A DNA stretch of 64,000 nt from Orychophragmus violaceus (GCA_030180135.1 CM058229.1:43799522-43863521); one strand, 5' to 3'; positions 9,901-20,712 are shown, counted from the stretch's first letter. Numbers and translations: made by a program. Notes: generated by a model not told the origin, from the letters alone.

Positions 9901-10973
9901 CGATCAAGCAATTTGACTTCATCAGAAACGAAGAAGAACAATGCGTGTATAAGAAATCTAGTGGGAGCAAGATTGTATTTCTTATTCTGTATGTCGATGA
10001 CATACTGCTTCTCGGAAACGACGTTCCAATGCTAAAGTCGGTAAAGGACTGGCTTGGAAGTTGTTTTTCCATGAAAGACATGGGTGAAGCCGCATACGTT
10101 CTTGGAATTAGGATCTATAGAGATAGATCTAAAAAGCTGATAGGCTTGTGTCAAGACTCATACATTGACAAAGTCCTGCAAAGATTCAACATGAAAGATT
10201 CCAATAAGGGCTTCACGCCAATGGTACATGGCACAACGCTAAGCAAGAAGCAGAGCCCTACGTCGGCTGCTGAGCTTGAGCGCATGAAAAATATTCCTTA
10301 TGCATCTGCAATAGGATCTATCATGTATGCCATGATCTGTACTCGTCCTGATGTTGCTTATGCATTGAGCATGACGAGTAGATACCAGTCAAATCCAGGT
10401 GAAAACCATTGGATTGCCGTAAAGAACATCTTGAAGTATCTGAGACATACTAAGGATAAGTTCTTGGTGTACGGTGGAAGTGATGTGCTTAAAGTCAGTG
10501 GATTCACGGACGCAAGTTTCCAGACAGACCAAGATGATTTCCGGTCACAGTCCGGTTATATCTTTAGTCTGAATGGCGGTGCAATCAGTTGGAGAAGCTC
10601 CAAGCAAGACACCGTTGCTGATTCCACTACAGAAGCTGAATATATCGCCGCTTCAGAAGCTGCGAAGGAAGCTGTTTGGATACGAAAGTTCATCATTGAA
10701 CTAGGTGTGATACCAGATGCGGCTGAGCCTCTGGCACTGTTTTGTGATAACAATGGTGCTATTGCTCAGGCAAAGGAACCAAGATCACACCAGAAATCCA
10801 AGCATGTTCAAAGAAGATTTCACTTGATACTTGACATCGTTAATAGAAAGGAAGTCAAGATCAGCCGAGTCCCGACAGATGATAATGTCGCTGATCCGTT
10901 GACAAAGCCACTCCCAAGGCCTAAGCTCGAGTTCCTGACTGAAGCTGTAGGCATTAGAAACATTGAAATGTAA
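6996..10973 (+). pseudogene. Copia A Gag-Pol polyprotein, stop at codon 91
   Basis: Tnt1-94-type polyprotein starting at the ATG of the conserved agctATG context (also used by I, B and F). Codon 91 is TAG (7266-7268); relative to copia I three bases differ within two adjacent codons (ATG CAG to AAA TAG). After the stop the frame is open to 10973. The zinc knuckle CRFCKEPGHWRREC, protease DTGCGAH, integrase His-His-Cys-Cys with WHCRLGH, DDE residues in HTDVCGP, RSDRGGEY and SERRNR, RT box YVDD and RNase H CDNNGAIA are all intact. It therefore looks like a recent copy with one disabling lesion. Confidence 0.93.
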
Positions 10974-11822
10974 TCTAAGTTTGAGTGGGAGTTTGAGGGC
11001 TTTATTTAGTTATTTGATATGTTCTTGTAAAACATTTTATGTTTAATGAAATTATTATTTCAAGATTATTTTAACTGTGAGAAATAATCGTTCCAAAATG
11101 ATATGAACCATTTTATAGGTCATCGAAGTAAATGACTTGATCTTGAGTCATCGAAGTCATTTAGCTTGATCATGAGACCCTATATTTGATAGATGTTTTA
11201 TATCATCCCGTCCCTAGTCGAAGGTTGTTGTAATTGGAACACCAACAACCGTGTGAGACTGGATTGGTACGTGACTTATGACAAAGTCTCAGTGTGTCAT
11301 AGATGCGCGGCATCAAAGTCAGTACATAGGTGTATGTTTGGGAACATACGACCGGACAAGACCCGCTTATAAGAACTCTTCAGGATATTTATATCTGTGT
11401 CATAAGAGATTCTTACTACGACTATAGAGTATAGTCCTTAGACCTGAGTTCGCATGCATGTGACTGCACATGGACTGATGCACTTTGATCATTGTCTAAC
11501 GCTATCGTTCTGCGATAGTTATAAGGACCTTGTTTGGGTACATTATGAAATGAGTAGTTTACAGTGATGGAACAAGACGGAATTTGTCCCTCCAATATAA
11601 ATGGAGTGAATATCTCTAGGCCAATCGGAGATTTGAATACTGGAAAATGCATGGCCATGCTCAAACGGACTGTCCCGAGTCGTTTGGATTGTCAGTATCA
11701 AATCAGAGTCCGATGAACAAGATTAGGCTTTATGAGGATGACACTAATCTTTCCTTATGACTAATCGAGATATTGAGACAAAAGGGATTATGAATACAGA
11801 GATTCCAGTACAAGTGGGAGAT
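10974..11822 (+). other. Long 3' non-coding region and PPT of copia A
   Basis: Nearly 850 bp between the pol stop and the 3' LTR, a spacing also seen in I (847), B (823), F (about 830) and J. It contains a 9-bp inverted repeat AAATGACTT/AAGTCATTT (11130-11162), an 80-codon antisense frame, and ends in the polypurine tract AAGTGGGAGAT (11812-11822) touching the LTR. Confidence 0.8.
11422..11664 (-). other. Antisense 80-codon frame in copia A 3' region
   Basis: Open frame MSMAMHFPVFKSP... opposite to pol. Equal-length frames with several amino-acid differences occur at the same place in I (20313-20555) and J (59582-59824). F keeps only the middle part and B has a stop in it. No family, signal peptide or domain recognised. 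It may be only a by-product of recent common descent. Confidence 0.25.
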
Positions 11823-12489
11823 TGTTGGAATTGTGTCCAGTAATCTCGGTACTGTCTCTAGAAAGTAAGAGTATGTCAATGATCAGACATAAGTCATATA
11901 ATACTGGGGGTCATGATGGCTTGCTAGAGTCCGCTCATGATCTATAAGTCTTGGACTTATTGCCTTTATTATATGATCCCATATGGGTCACACGCCTAAG
12001 CTAACAGGAAAATGTGTAGGAACGGTTTAGCAGAAGTACGGTAAAAGTGCTAGGCATTTACTGTACTTAGAGAGAATAAAACGGTTTAGCCACTGTGTGT
12101 CGATCGATACACAAGGTGTGTCGATCGACACAGTGCGCGAATGCCGTCGAGTTAATTGGTGTTTGGGCCAAATGGCCCAAACGGAACCGGACAAGTTTTA
12201 TAAATAAAACTCGAGTTCAGAACCAAAAACCCTAGCCGAAAACTCTCTCTCCCTCTGCGCCGAGTTCCCCTAGTGGCCTAGCAGCCTTCTTCCTGATTGG
12301 TGTGCGTGTGTGAACCTCTGGAGGAGTTATCTCTCGGTGGCTCTCTGATCTCTGACATACCATCTCTTTCCGCTGCAAACAGGTATAAGGTGAGATCTAT
12401 CATTGTTTCTATTCAAGAGAACCTAGATCAGCATGTTTAGGTTAATCTGAATCTGAGAATTGAATCAGGATTGACTAAACATTCCTTCA
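11823..12489 (+). repeat. Copia A 3' LTR
   Basis: 667 bp, preceded directly by the PPT and followed by the gcttc duplication (12490-12494). It differs from the 5' LTR at one position by my reading. Palindrome doublet at 12097-12131. Confidence 0.97.
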
Positions 12490-12494
12490 GCTTC

Positions 12495-12642
12495 GTGATC
12501 TCGATTATCTGCAATCCTTCCGCTGCTTATTACCAGGTAAATCTGAGATCTGATAGATTCAATCATATGAACCTTAGATCCTAGGCTTGGAATTTATACC
12601 TAGGGTTGCTAATCCTGATTAGAACTGCTAGAAATTCCTTCA
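12495..12642 (+). repeat. Copia B 5' LTR, second segment
   Basis: Last 148 bp of the B 5' LTR after the copia A insertion, ending attccttca. It contains a good splice-donor-like site CCAG|GTAAAT (GT at 12537-12538). The matching part of the 3' LTR is about 26896-27043. Confidence 0.92.
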
Positions 12643-13537
12643 GTGGTATCAGAGCTTTAGGGTTCCATTGAATTTGTAGCATGTTGATTAGATTAGTTGA
12701 ATCTGAATCTGTGTATGGTTGATACAAACTTGCTAAAATTCGTTTTCATGAAAATCTAGTTTTTAGGTTTTTTGCTTGAAAAACGATTAGTGTTTATCGC
12801 CCTGTGTCGATCGACACCAATCCGGTATCGATCGACACAGAAGGATAACCCGAATAAAATTGTTTTCGCCTAGTGTCGATTGACACAAGAGTTGTGTCGG
12901 TCGACACCAACCTCGCGAAATTGATAAATCGGTTCAATTGGATTGGACCGGTTATCGAGCTTGGTTAATGATGGTTGAAAACTGTGAATGATTTAATTAC
13001 GATTGGTTTGATAAGGTTGGTATCGACCGATGCTAGTGTAGCATCGATCGACACTGACCGGTATTCAAAACCGGATCAATTGGATTGATCGGTTATCGCA
13101 GATTGTTTTGGTTATTCTGCATCGATCGACACTAAAGTAGTGTCGGTCGACATGAGATTCGATGGTTTAGGTTATGGAACCTGAAATCACAGAACCAAAG
13201 CAAGATAAATCAATTAATTAGAAGAATTAAAACATAATAAAACTGAACGTTTTAAATGGTTCAGTTCCTCAATCAAATATCAAGTGATACTTGATGTCTT
13301 TCCAATCTTGTCAACTGTCAAGACTCGTTTCATTGTGTGATAGACTTGCAGTGCGAGATGTCCACAATTACATGAGAAAGGCAGGAGGTAATCGTGTTGA
13401 TGGACTTGCAGTGCAAGACATCAACAATTACATGACTGAAGAGATTGGTTTACTTGACTGGGCCATCAAAATCGTTTTGGGCTCAGAGACATCAGGTGGA
13501 TTGGGCATGAGATGTCGATCCACAACCAAGAGTTATA
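12643..13537 (+). other. Copia B leader, first part: PBS, four doublets, twin hairpins
   Basis: PBS TGGTATCAGAGC at 12644-12655. Four palindrome doublets, each with exactly 21 bp between starts, lie at 12804-12838, 12873-12907, 13020-13054 and 13119-13153. A ~57-bp tandem duplication follows, with hairpins CTTGCA-G-TGCGAG (13346-13358) and CTTGCA-G-TGCAAG (13405-13417). A further hairpin CAAAA-TCG-TTTTG is at 13467-13479. The 123-codon frame over 13291-13662 is not a credible gene; it crosses into the copia I LTR. Confidence 0.8.
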
Positions 13538-14177
13538 TGGTGGAATTGTGTCCAGTACTCTCGATACTGTCTCTAGAAAGTAAGAGTATGTCAATGATCA
13601 GACATAAGTCATATAATACTGGGGGTCATGATGGCTTGCTAGAGTCCGCTCATGATCTATAAGTCTTGGACTTATTGCCTTTATTATATGATCCCATATG
13701 GGTCACACGCCTAAGCTAACAGGAAAATGTGTAGGAACGGCTTATCAGAAGTACGGTAAAAGTGCCAGGCATTTGTCGTACTTAGAGAGAGATTAATGGG
13801 TCTGATTAAATCCAAGGGATTTAATCAGATTGGTATTTGGGCCCAAAAGCCCAAAAGGGAAAGAGAAGGGTTTTATAAACTAAAAGCCAAATCTCTTTCT
13901 CCTCTAACCCTAAGCCCCAGCCGCGAACCTCCTCTCTCTCTGCGCCTCCTCTCCCTTGGTCTAGCAGCCTTCTTCCTGCTTGGTGTGCGTGTGTGAACCT
14001 CTGGAGGAGTTATCACTTGGTGGCTCTCTGATCTCTGACCTGTTCTTCATATTTCCGCTGCACAAAAGGTAACAGGTGAGATCTACATTATGTTTCTAAA
14101 TAAGAGAACCTAGATCTGTATGTTTAGGACTGTTTAATCTGAAGAACTGAATCAGGATTAACCTAAACATTCCTTCA
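13538..14177 (+). repeat. Copia I 5' LTR
   Basis: 640 bp. At the place where copia A carries the palindrome doublet, this LTR instead has a perfect 13-bp inverted repeat TCTGATTAAATCC / GGATTTAATCAGA around AAG (13801-13829). TATA box at about 13874. Splice-donor-like sites with GT at 14069 and 14076. Confidence 0.95.
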
Positions 14178-14178
14178 G

Positions 14179-14190
14179 TGGTATCAGAGC
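14179..14190 (+). other. Primer-binding site of copia I
   Basis: TGGTATCAGAGC, complementary to initiator tRNA-Met, one base downstream of the LTR. Confidence 0.92.
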
Positions 14191-15887
14191 CATTGGTTCT
14201 GTGGTTTTTCTTGTTTAGATTCAAGTTTAGGATTGTTTAAAGAGGTGTTTTTGAATCAATCTACTGATAAGAGCAAAACACTTAAGAAACAAGAATTGAA
14301 ACCTAAACTAATGAAATCGCAAATCCAAACTATATGATTTGGATTGCGATCGGCCGAGTGTTAAACCGATCGGCCAAGCCGATCGCATGTATCGATCACG
14401 GATCGATAGCATGGATCGCGTTGGCCGGTTGGATCGATCGCGTCTCGGCCAGCAACCGTCCCGCGCCAATATCGTGACCGAGAGCCGACTGGATCGTCCC
14501 GATCGCATGCCTCGTCACGTCCCGATGATCGCGTCTCGTCCCGCATACGGCCCGGCTGTCCCGATCACTAGGCGATCACGTGAAGCCACGACCCGAGCTC
14601 GACGATCGCGCGTCCCGTCCCGAACGATCGTCCCGTCCGGCTGCCGTCTCGATCTCGGATCGATTGCGCGCGGCTTGCGGCTGACGTGATCGCGTGAAAC
14701 TCACGATTAGGTCGTGATCGGTTCACGTGATCAATCGGTTCGTTTCGGTTTAAGGTTCGGTTTAAAACTTGATTAAAATCAAACGTCACGGTTTAATAAA
14801 CAGATTTAATAATTTTATTAAGTTCTGGTTAAACCGGGATAAGAAATCCAAAGTCGAAATATTGGATTTTGTGCCTAAACCAGGATTTTCTAATTTGATT
14901 TGGTTGGACCAAATAAATTGAGAAAATCCGGTTTAGTAAATAACCGGTTGACAATTGTGGTCATCGTAGTAATTAATTTTGGTTAGACCAATTTTAATGA
15001 ACCAGACCGGTTATGTCATTTAATTGGACAATTGGGTCATGTCTTGGACATGGACCAATTCTTGGGCCTCGGGCCAAGAAGTTAAAACAATTGGGCCAAT
15101 TATTTGAGTCGTTTCTTCAGAATTAATTTAAAATTTATTTTATAAAATTATAAATCGATTTTTAAATTAAAGTTTCCGAAATTTTGAAATTAGAAAGTTT
15201 CTTAAAATAGAAGTTTCTAGATTTGCATGTTTTGGATTTTAAGAAATTTCTAAAGTTAGAAAGTTTCCGGTTTTAGAAAGTTTCCAATTTTAGAAAGTTT
15301 CCAAAATTAGTAGGTTTCCCAAAATGGAAAGTTTCCCAAAATAGTAATCTTCTATTTTGGGAATGAAATTTTAAAATAAACCTACGAACCTCAAATAATA
15401 TCAAGCGTTGGATGTCTTGTCCAAGCTATGTCAGCTGTCAAAGCCCATTCAATTGTATTCATGGCCTTACAGTGTGAGGGTGTCTACTTTTGCGTGGATA
15501 AGACGGTTTGTGATTCATAAATGTCATTGGGAGTCCCAGACATTAATGATTACATGACTGTATAGTCTGGTTTTCTTGACTAGGCCATCGGGAGTCCCGG
15601 GCCTTGAGACATCAGAGTGGATTGGGCCTCGGGCCCAGATTCACAACCAAGAGTTATATCACGGATATAATTAGCCGACATAGGGCTTACCGATATAAGC
15701 TAAGGTTGGGTGACGGCCAGTGGCCCACTTTAATCTTAGTTATATGTGGATCTTGGAATCATTATATTCTATTGAGGGTAACTGATGTTATTGAATATAA
15801 TGCGTGATTAATCATATTAAATTTAATACGAGATTAATCATATTGAACATTTTAACTAATAACCTTTTTATATTATATATTTCAGCT
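14191..15887 (+). other. Copia I leader: CGATCG-rich block and twin hairpins
   Basis: Block 14340-14720 is GC-rich and full of GATCG/CGATC words, but with a different sequence from the block at the same place in copia A. The remainder aligns with the A leader, including hairpins TGGGAGTCCCA (15528-15538) and CGGGAGTCCCG (15589-15599). It ends in a pyrimidine-rich stretch with AG at 15884-15885, two bases before the gag ATG. No coding region. Confidence 0.75.
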
Positions 15888-18800
15888 ATGACTACTACAA
15901 GCACTCAAAACACATTCTCAATCCGGTCTGTTCTCGAGAAGGAGAAGCTGACTGGAACGAACTTCCTGACCTGGTCAAGGAACTTGAGGCTAGTCCTCAA
16001 GCAGGAGAAGAAGGATTATGTCCTTCGTGATCCCCTCCCCGAGAGGCCTCCTGCCAATGCCGCCAGGACTCTGCATAATGCTTGGGAAAAGCATTCGTCA
16101 GATGAAAATGATGTCTATTGCCTGATGTTGGCGACAATGACTGCTGAGCTGCAAATGCAGTTCGAGAGTGTGTTGTCACCCATCGAGATAATGGCAAGCC
16201 TGAAATCACTTTTTCAGGAGCAAGCAAGGACTGAGAGGTTTCAGACAGTTAAGAACCTCTTAGACTGTAAGTTGGCTGCAAATGCGGCAGTGAGTCCTCA
16301 TGTCTTGAAGATGATGGGTTATCTCGATCATCTTCAGAAACTCGACTGTCCTATCAGCCAAGAACTTGCCTGCGACATTGTTCTGCAGTCTTTACCTGCA
16401 AGCTATGATCAGTTCATTCTGAACTTTAACATGCATGGCTTGAGTAAGACATTGCCTGAGCTTCACGGAATGCTCAAGACTGCAGAGCCCAACTTGAGGA
16501 AAACTGCCAAGGACCCCAATGTGCTTATGGTGCAAAAGGGCAAGGGCTTTAAGAAATCCTCTGCTAAGGATAAGGGAAAGGCCAAGGCTGTCCAAGTCGC
16601 GGACAAGGACACGCCAAAGCCCAAGCCCAAGTCCAAGGCTGGGCCAACTGACATATGCAGGTTCTGTAAAGAACCAGGGCATTGGAGGAGAGAATGTAAG
16701 AAATTCCAAGAAGGTCTAAAGGAATTGAAGAAGAAGACTCTCGAGACTTCTTCATCAGGTATTTTTGTTATAGAAGTTAATACAACTACTTCTGATAATA
16801 CCTCATGGGTTATGTATACTGGTTGTGGGGCTCATATTTGTACTAATATGCAGGCACTCAGCAACAGTAGAAGGCTGAAGCAAGGACAAGTGGAGCTACG
16901 AGTTGGGAATGGAGCGAAAGTTCCTGCACTAGCTGTAGGCACATACTTGTTGTCTTTACCTTCGGGATTGATTTTAGAACTCAATAATTGTTATTTTGTA
17001 CCTGCTATAAGCAGAAATATTATTTCAATTTCTTTGTTGGATTTGGAAGGTTATGATTTTTCAGTTAAGAATAAATTATGTTCCTTCAATCGCAACAATT
17101 TGTTCTATGGTTGTGCCCCTCTTACGAATGGGCTTTACATACTCGATCAATCCGCGCCAATTTATAACATTAATACCAAACGGTTCAAACCTAATGAGGA
17201 GAACCGAACGTTTCTATGGCTTTGTCGTTTAGGGCACATCAGCGAGAAACGCATCAAGAGGCTCCATTCGAATGGACTTCTTGGCTCATTTGACTTTGAG
17301 TCATGTGAGAAATGCGAATCCTGCATGATGGGCAAAATGACACGGGCCCCCTTTAATAAACCTAACGAGAGGGCCAGTGACTTATTGGGCCTGATACACA
17401 CTGACGTGTGTGGCCCAATGTCCACAAATGCAAGAGGAAACTATCAGTACTTCATTACCTTCACTGATGATTTCAGTAGGTATGGATATGTTTATTTAAT
17501 GAAACATAAGTCTGAATCTTTTGAGAAGTTCAGAGAATTCCAAAATGAAGTACAGAACCAACTTGGCAAAAGCATTAAGGCTCTTCGGTCCGACCGAGGA
17601 GGAGAATACTTAAGCCAAGAATTCAGTGATCATCTAAGAGAGTGTGGGATCATGTCCCAACTCACTCCTCCTGGAACACCTCAATGGAATGGTGTGTCTG
17701 AGAGGAGAAATCGGACCTTATTGGATATGGTTCGATCTATGATGAGTCACACAGACCTTCCAATATCCCTTTGGGGATATGCTCTGCTAACAGCAGTGTT
17801 CACTCTAAATAGAGCGCCATCGAAAGCAGTAGCGAAGACACCATATGAATTATGGACTGGAGTGGCTCCAGTGCTGTCTTATCTTAGAATTTGGGGTTGT
17901 GAAGCCTATGTCAAGAGATTAATCTCAGACAAGCTTACACCAAAGTCTGATAAATGCTACTTCATTGGTTATCCGAAGGAAACCAAGGCTTATTACTTCT
18001 ATCTACGTTCCGAGAACAAGATCTTTGTTGCCCGGGATTGTAACTTTCTTGAGAGGGAGTTTCTCTCTAAGAAAGACAGTGGGAGTAAGGTACTGCTTGA
18101 AGAAATTCAAGATGAACAGGATACTGCTCAACCTAATGAGGAAGAGCAGCAGGAGGACCTACAAGAAATTGTAGAGCCTGAACCTGTAGTACCTGAAGTT
18201 CGAAGATCCGGGAGGATCCGTCACGAACCCGAGAGATATCAAGGATTCCTCGTGACTAACTGTCATGATCTTTTGATCATTGATGGTGATGAACCATCGA
18301 ACTTCAATCAAGCCATGATGGGCCCAGATTCCTCGAAGTGGCGCAAGGCCACTGATTCCGAAATGGACTCCATGTCGGTCAACCAAGTATTTTCGTTGGT
18401 TGACTTACCCGCTGGTGTAAAAGCCATCGAGTGCAAATGGATCTTCAAGAAGAAGATTGACGTGGATGGAAATGTCCAGATTTATAAAGCCAGGTTGGTG
18501 GCAAAAGGTTTCAGACAAGTTCACGGTGTGGATTACGATGAAACCTATTCACCAGTGGCTATGATGAAATCTATTCGGATTCTACTAGCAACTGCAGCTT
18601 TTCATGATTATGAAATTTGGCAGATGGACGTGAAAACCGCCTTCCTGAATGGTATTCTGGAAGAGGATGTGTATATGACGCAACCTGACGGTTACATAGA
18701 TCCAAAGAATGCTGGGAAAGTATGCAAGCTTCATAAATCCATTTATGGATTGAAGCAAGCATCGAGGAGCTGGAATCTTCGTTTTGATGAAGCGATCAAG

Positions 18801-19865
18801 CAATTTGACTTCATCAGAAACGAAGAAGAACAATGCGTGTATAAGAAAACTAGTGGGAGCAAGATAGTATTTCTTATTCTGTATGTCGATGACATACTGC
18901 TTCTCGGAAACGACGTTCCAATGCTGAAGTCTGTAAAGGATTTGCTTGGAAGTTGTTTTTCCATGAAAGACATGGGTGAAGCTGCATACGTTCTTGGAAT
19001 CAGGATCTACCGGGATAGATCTAGAAGGCTGATAGGCTTGTGTCAAGATTCATACATTGACAAAGTCCTACAAAGATTCAGCATGAAAGATTCCAAGAAG
19101 GGCTTCACGCCAATGGTACATGGCACAACGCTAAGCAAGAAGCAGAGCCCTACGACGGCTGCTGAGCTTGAGCGCATGAAGAATATTCCTTATGCATCTG
19201 CAATAGGATCTGTCATGTATGCCATGATCTGTACTCGTCCTGATGTTGCTTATGCATTGAGCATGACGAGCAGATACCAGTCAAATCCAGGTGAAAACCA
19301 TTGGATTGCCGTCAAGAACATCCTGAAGTATCTGAGACATACAAAGGACAAGTTCTTGGTATACAGTGGAAGTGATGTGCTTAAAGTCAGTGGATTCACG
19401 GACGCAAGTTTCCAGACAGACCAAGATGATTTCCGGTCACAGTCCGGTTATATCTTTTGTCTGAATGGCGGTGCAATCAGTTGGAGAAGCTCCAAGCAAG
19501 ACACCGTTGCTGATTCCACTACAGAAGCTGAATATATCGCCGCTTCAGAAGCTGCGAAGGAAGCTGTTTGGATACGAAAGTTCATTATTGAACTAGGTGT
19601 GATACCAAATGCGGCTGAGCCTCTGGCACTGTTTTGTGACAACAATGGTGATATAGCTCAGGCAAAGGAACCAAGATCACACCAGAAATCCAAGCATGTT
19701 CTAAGAAGATTTCACTTGATACGTGACATCATTAATAGAAAGGAAGTCAAGATCAGCCGAGTTCAGACAGATGATAACGTCGCTGATCCGTTGACAAAGC
19801 CACTCCCAAGGCCTAAGCTCGAGTTCCTGACTGAAGCTGTAGGCATTAGAGACATTGAAATGTAA
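15888..19865 (+). CDS. Copia I Gag-Pol polyprotein, open but catalytically altered
   Basis: 1325-codon open frame; the ATG at 15888 is chosen over an in-frame ATG at 15804 because A, B and F start at the same agctATG site. Order: Gag, zinc knuckle CRFCKEPGHWRREC, protease, integrase, RT (YVDD), RNase H. The protease box reads YTGCGAH: catalytic Asp is Tyr (codon 310, 16815-16817). The integrase zinc region reads WLCRLGH: first His is Leu (codon 445). RNase H has CDNNGDIA where relatives have CDNNGAIA. Integrase DDE and RT YVDD are kept. A virus-like particle made only from this protein should not mature; this is inference. Confidence 0.93.
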   Translation: MTTTSTQNTFSIRSVLEKEKLTGTNFLTWSRNLRLVLKQEKKDYVLRDPLPERPPANAARTLHNAWEKHSSDENDVYCLMLATMTAELQMQFESVLSPIEIMASLKSLFQEQARTERFQTVKNLLDCKLAANAAVSPHVLKMMGYLDHLQKLDCPISQELACDIVLQSLPASYDQFILNFNMHGLSKTLPELHGMLKTAEPNLRKTAKDPNVLMVQKGKGFKKSSAKDKGKAKAVQVADKDTPKPKPKSKAGPTDICRFCKEPGHWRRECKKFQEGLKELKKKTLETSSSGIFVIEVNTTTSDNTSWVMYTGCGAHICTNMQALSNSRRLKQGQVELRVGNGAKVPALAVGTYLLSLPSGLILELNNCYFVPAISRNIISISLLDLEGYDFSVKNKLCSFNRNNLFYGCAPLTNGLYILDQSAPIYNINTKRFKPNEENRTFLWLCRLGHISEKRIKRLHSNGLLGSFDFESCEKCESCMMGKMTRAPFNKPNERASDLLGLIHTDVCGPMSTNARGNYQYFITFTDDFSRYGYVYLMKHKSESFEKFREFQNEVQNQLGKSIKALRSDRGGEYLSQEFSDHLRECGIMSQLTPPGTPQWNGVSERRNRTLLDMVRSMMSHTDLPISLWGYALLTAVFTLNRAPSKAVAKTPYELWTGVAPVLSYLRIWGCEAYVKRLISDKLTPKSDKCYFIGYPKETKAYYFYLRSENKIFVARDCNFLEREFLSKKDSGSKVLLEEIQDEQDTAQPNEEEQQEDLQEIVEPEPVVPEVRRSGRIRHEPERYQGFLVTNCHDLLIIDGDEPSNFNQAMMGPDSSKWRKATDSEMDSMSVNQVFSLVDLPAGVKAIECKWIFKKKIDVDGNVQIYKARLVAKGFRQVHGVDYDETYSPVAMMKSIRILLATAAFHDYEIWQMDVKTAFLNGILEEDVYMTQPDGYIDPKNAGKVCKLHKSIYGLKQASRSWNLRFDEAIKQFDFIRNEEEQCVYKKTSGSKIVFLILYVDDILLLGNDVPMLKSVKDLLGSCFSMKDMGEAAYVLGIRIYRDRSRRLIGLCQDSYIDKVLQRFSMKDSKKGFTPMVHGTTLSKKQSPTTAAELERMKNIPYASAIGSVMYAMICTRPDVAYALSMTSRYQSNPGENHWIAVKNILKYLRHTKDKFLVYSGSDVLKVSGFTDASFQTDQDDFRSQSGYIFCLNGGAISWRSSKQDTVADSTTEAEYIAASEAAKEAVWIRKFIIELGVIPNAAEPLALFCDNNGDIAQAKEPRSHQKSKHVLRRFHLIRDIINRKEVKISRVQTDDNVADPLTKPLPRPKLEFLTEAVGIRDIEM

Positions 19866-20712
19866 TCTAAATTTGAGTGGGAGTTTGAGGGCTTTATTTA
19901 GTTATTTGATATGTTCTTGTAAAACATTTATGTTTTATGAAATTATTATTTCAAGATTATTTTAACTGTGATGAAATAATCGTTCCAAAGTGATATAAAC
20001 CATTTTATAGGTCATCGAAGTAAGTGACTTGATCTTGAGTCATCAAAGTCATTTAGCTTGATCATGAGACCCTATATTTGATAGATGGCTTATATCATCC
20101 AGTCCCTAGTCGAAGGTTGTTGAAATTGGAACACCAACAACCGTGTGAGACTAGATTGGTATGTGACTTATGACAAAGTCTCAGTGTGTCATAGATGCGC
20201 GGCATCAAAGTCAGTACATAGGTGTATGTGGGGTACATACGACCGGACTAGACCCGCTTATAAGAACTCTTCAGGATATTTATATATGTGTCATAAGAGA
20301 TTCTTACTACGACTATAGAGTATAGTCCTTAGACCTGAGTTCGCATGCATGTGACTGCACGTGAACTAATGCGCTTTGATCATTGTCTAACGCTGTCGTT
20401 ATGCGATAGTTATAAGGACCTTGTTTGGGTGTATTACGAAATGAGTAGTTTACAGTGATGGAACAAGACGGGATTTGTCCCTCCAATATAAATGGAGTGA
20501 ATATCTCTAGGCCAATCGGAGATTTGAATACTGGAAAATGCATGGCCATGCTCAAACGGACTGTCCCGAGTCGTTTGGATTGTCAGTATCGAATCAGAGT
20601 CCGATGAACAAGATTAGGCTTTATAAGGATGACACTAATCTTGCCTTATGACTAATCGAGATATTGAGACAAAAGGATTATGAATACAGAGATTCCAGTA
20701 CAAGTGGGAGAT
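19866..20712 (+). other. 3' non-coding region and PPT of copia I
   Basis: About 850 bp homologous to the A 3' region, with the antisense 80-codon frame at 20313-20555 and the PPT AAGTGGGAGAT directly before the LTR. No sense gene. Confidence 0.8.

Larger units (their letters stand above)
4677..12489 (+). mobile_element. Ty1/copia element A, young, gag stop
   Basis: Complete element: LTRs 4677-5343 and 11823-12489 (667 bp each, one difference found, T/C near position 31), PBS, polyprotein region, PPT. Target duplication gcttc at 4672-4676 and 12490-12494. It lies in the 5' LTR of copia B. Near-identical LTRs make it the youngest dated insertion here. Its polyprotein has one in-frame stop, so it cannot make a full Gag-Pol by itself. 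Confidence 0.97.

Noticed and set aside
13291..13662. 123-codon frame in the copia B leader
   Set aside because: It runs from leader sequence across the copia I insertion point into an LTR and overlaps the hairpin module; not a gene.
15804..15887. Upstream in-frame ATG as start of the copia I polyprotein
   Set aside because: The 28 extra codons are AT-rich leader sequence ending in the acceptor-like pyrimidine tract; A, B and F share the agctATG start instead.
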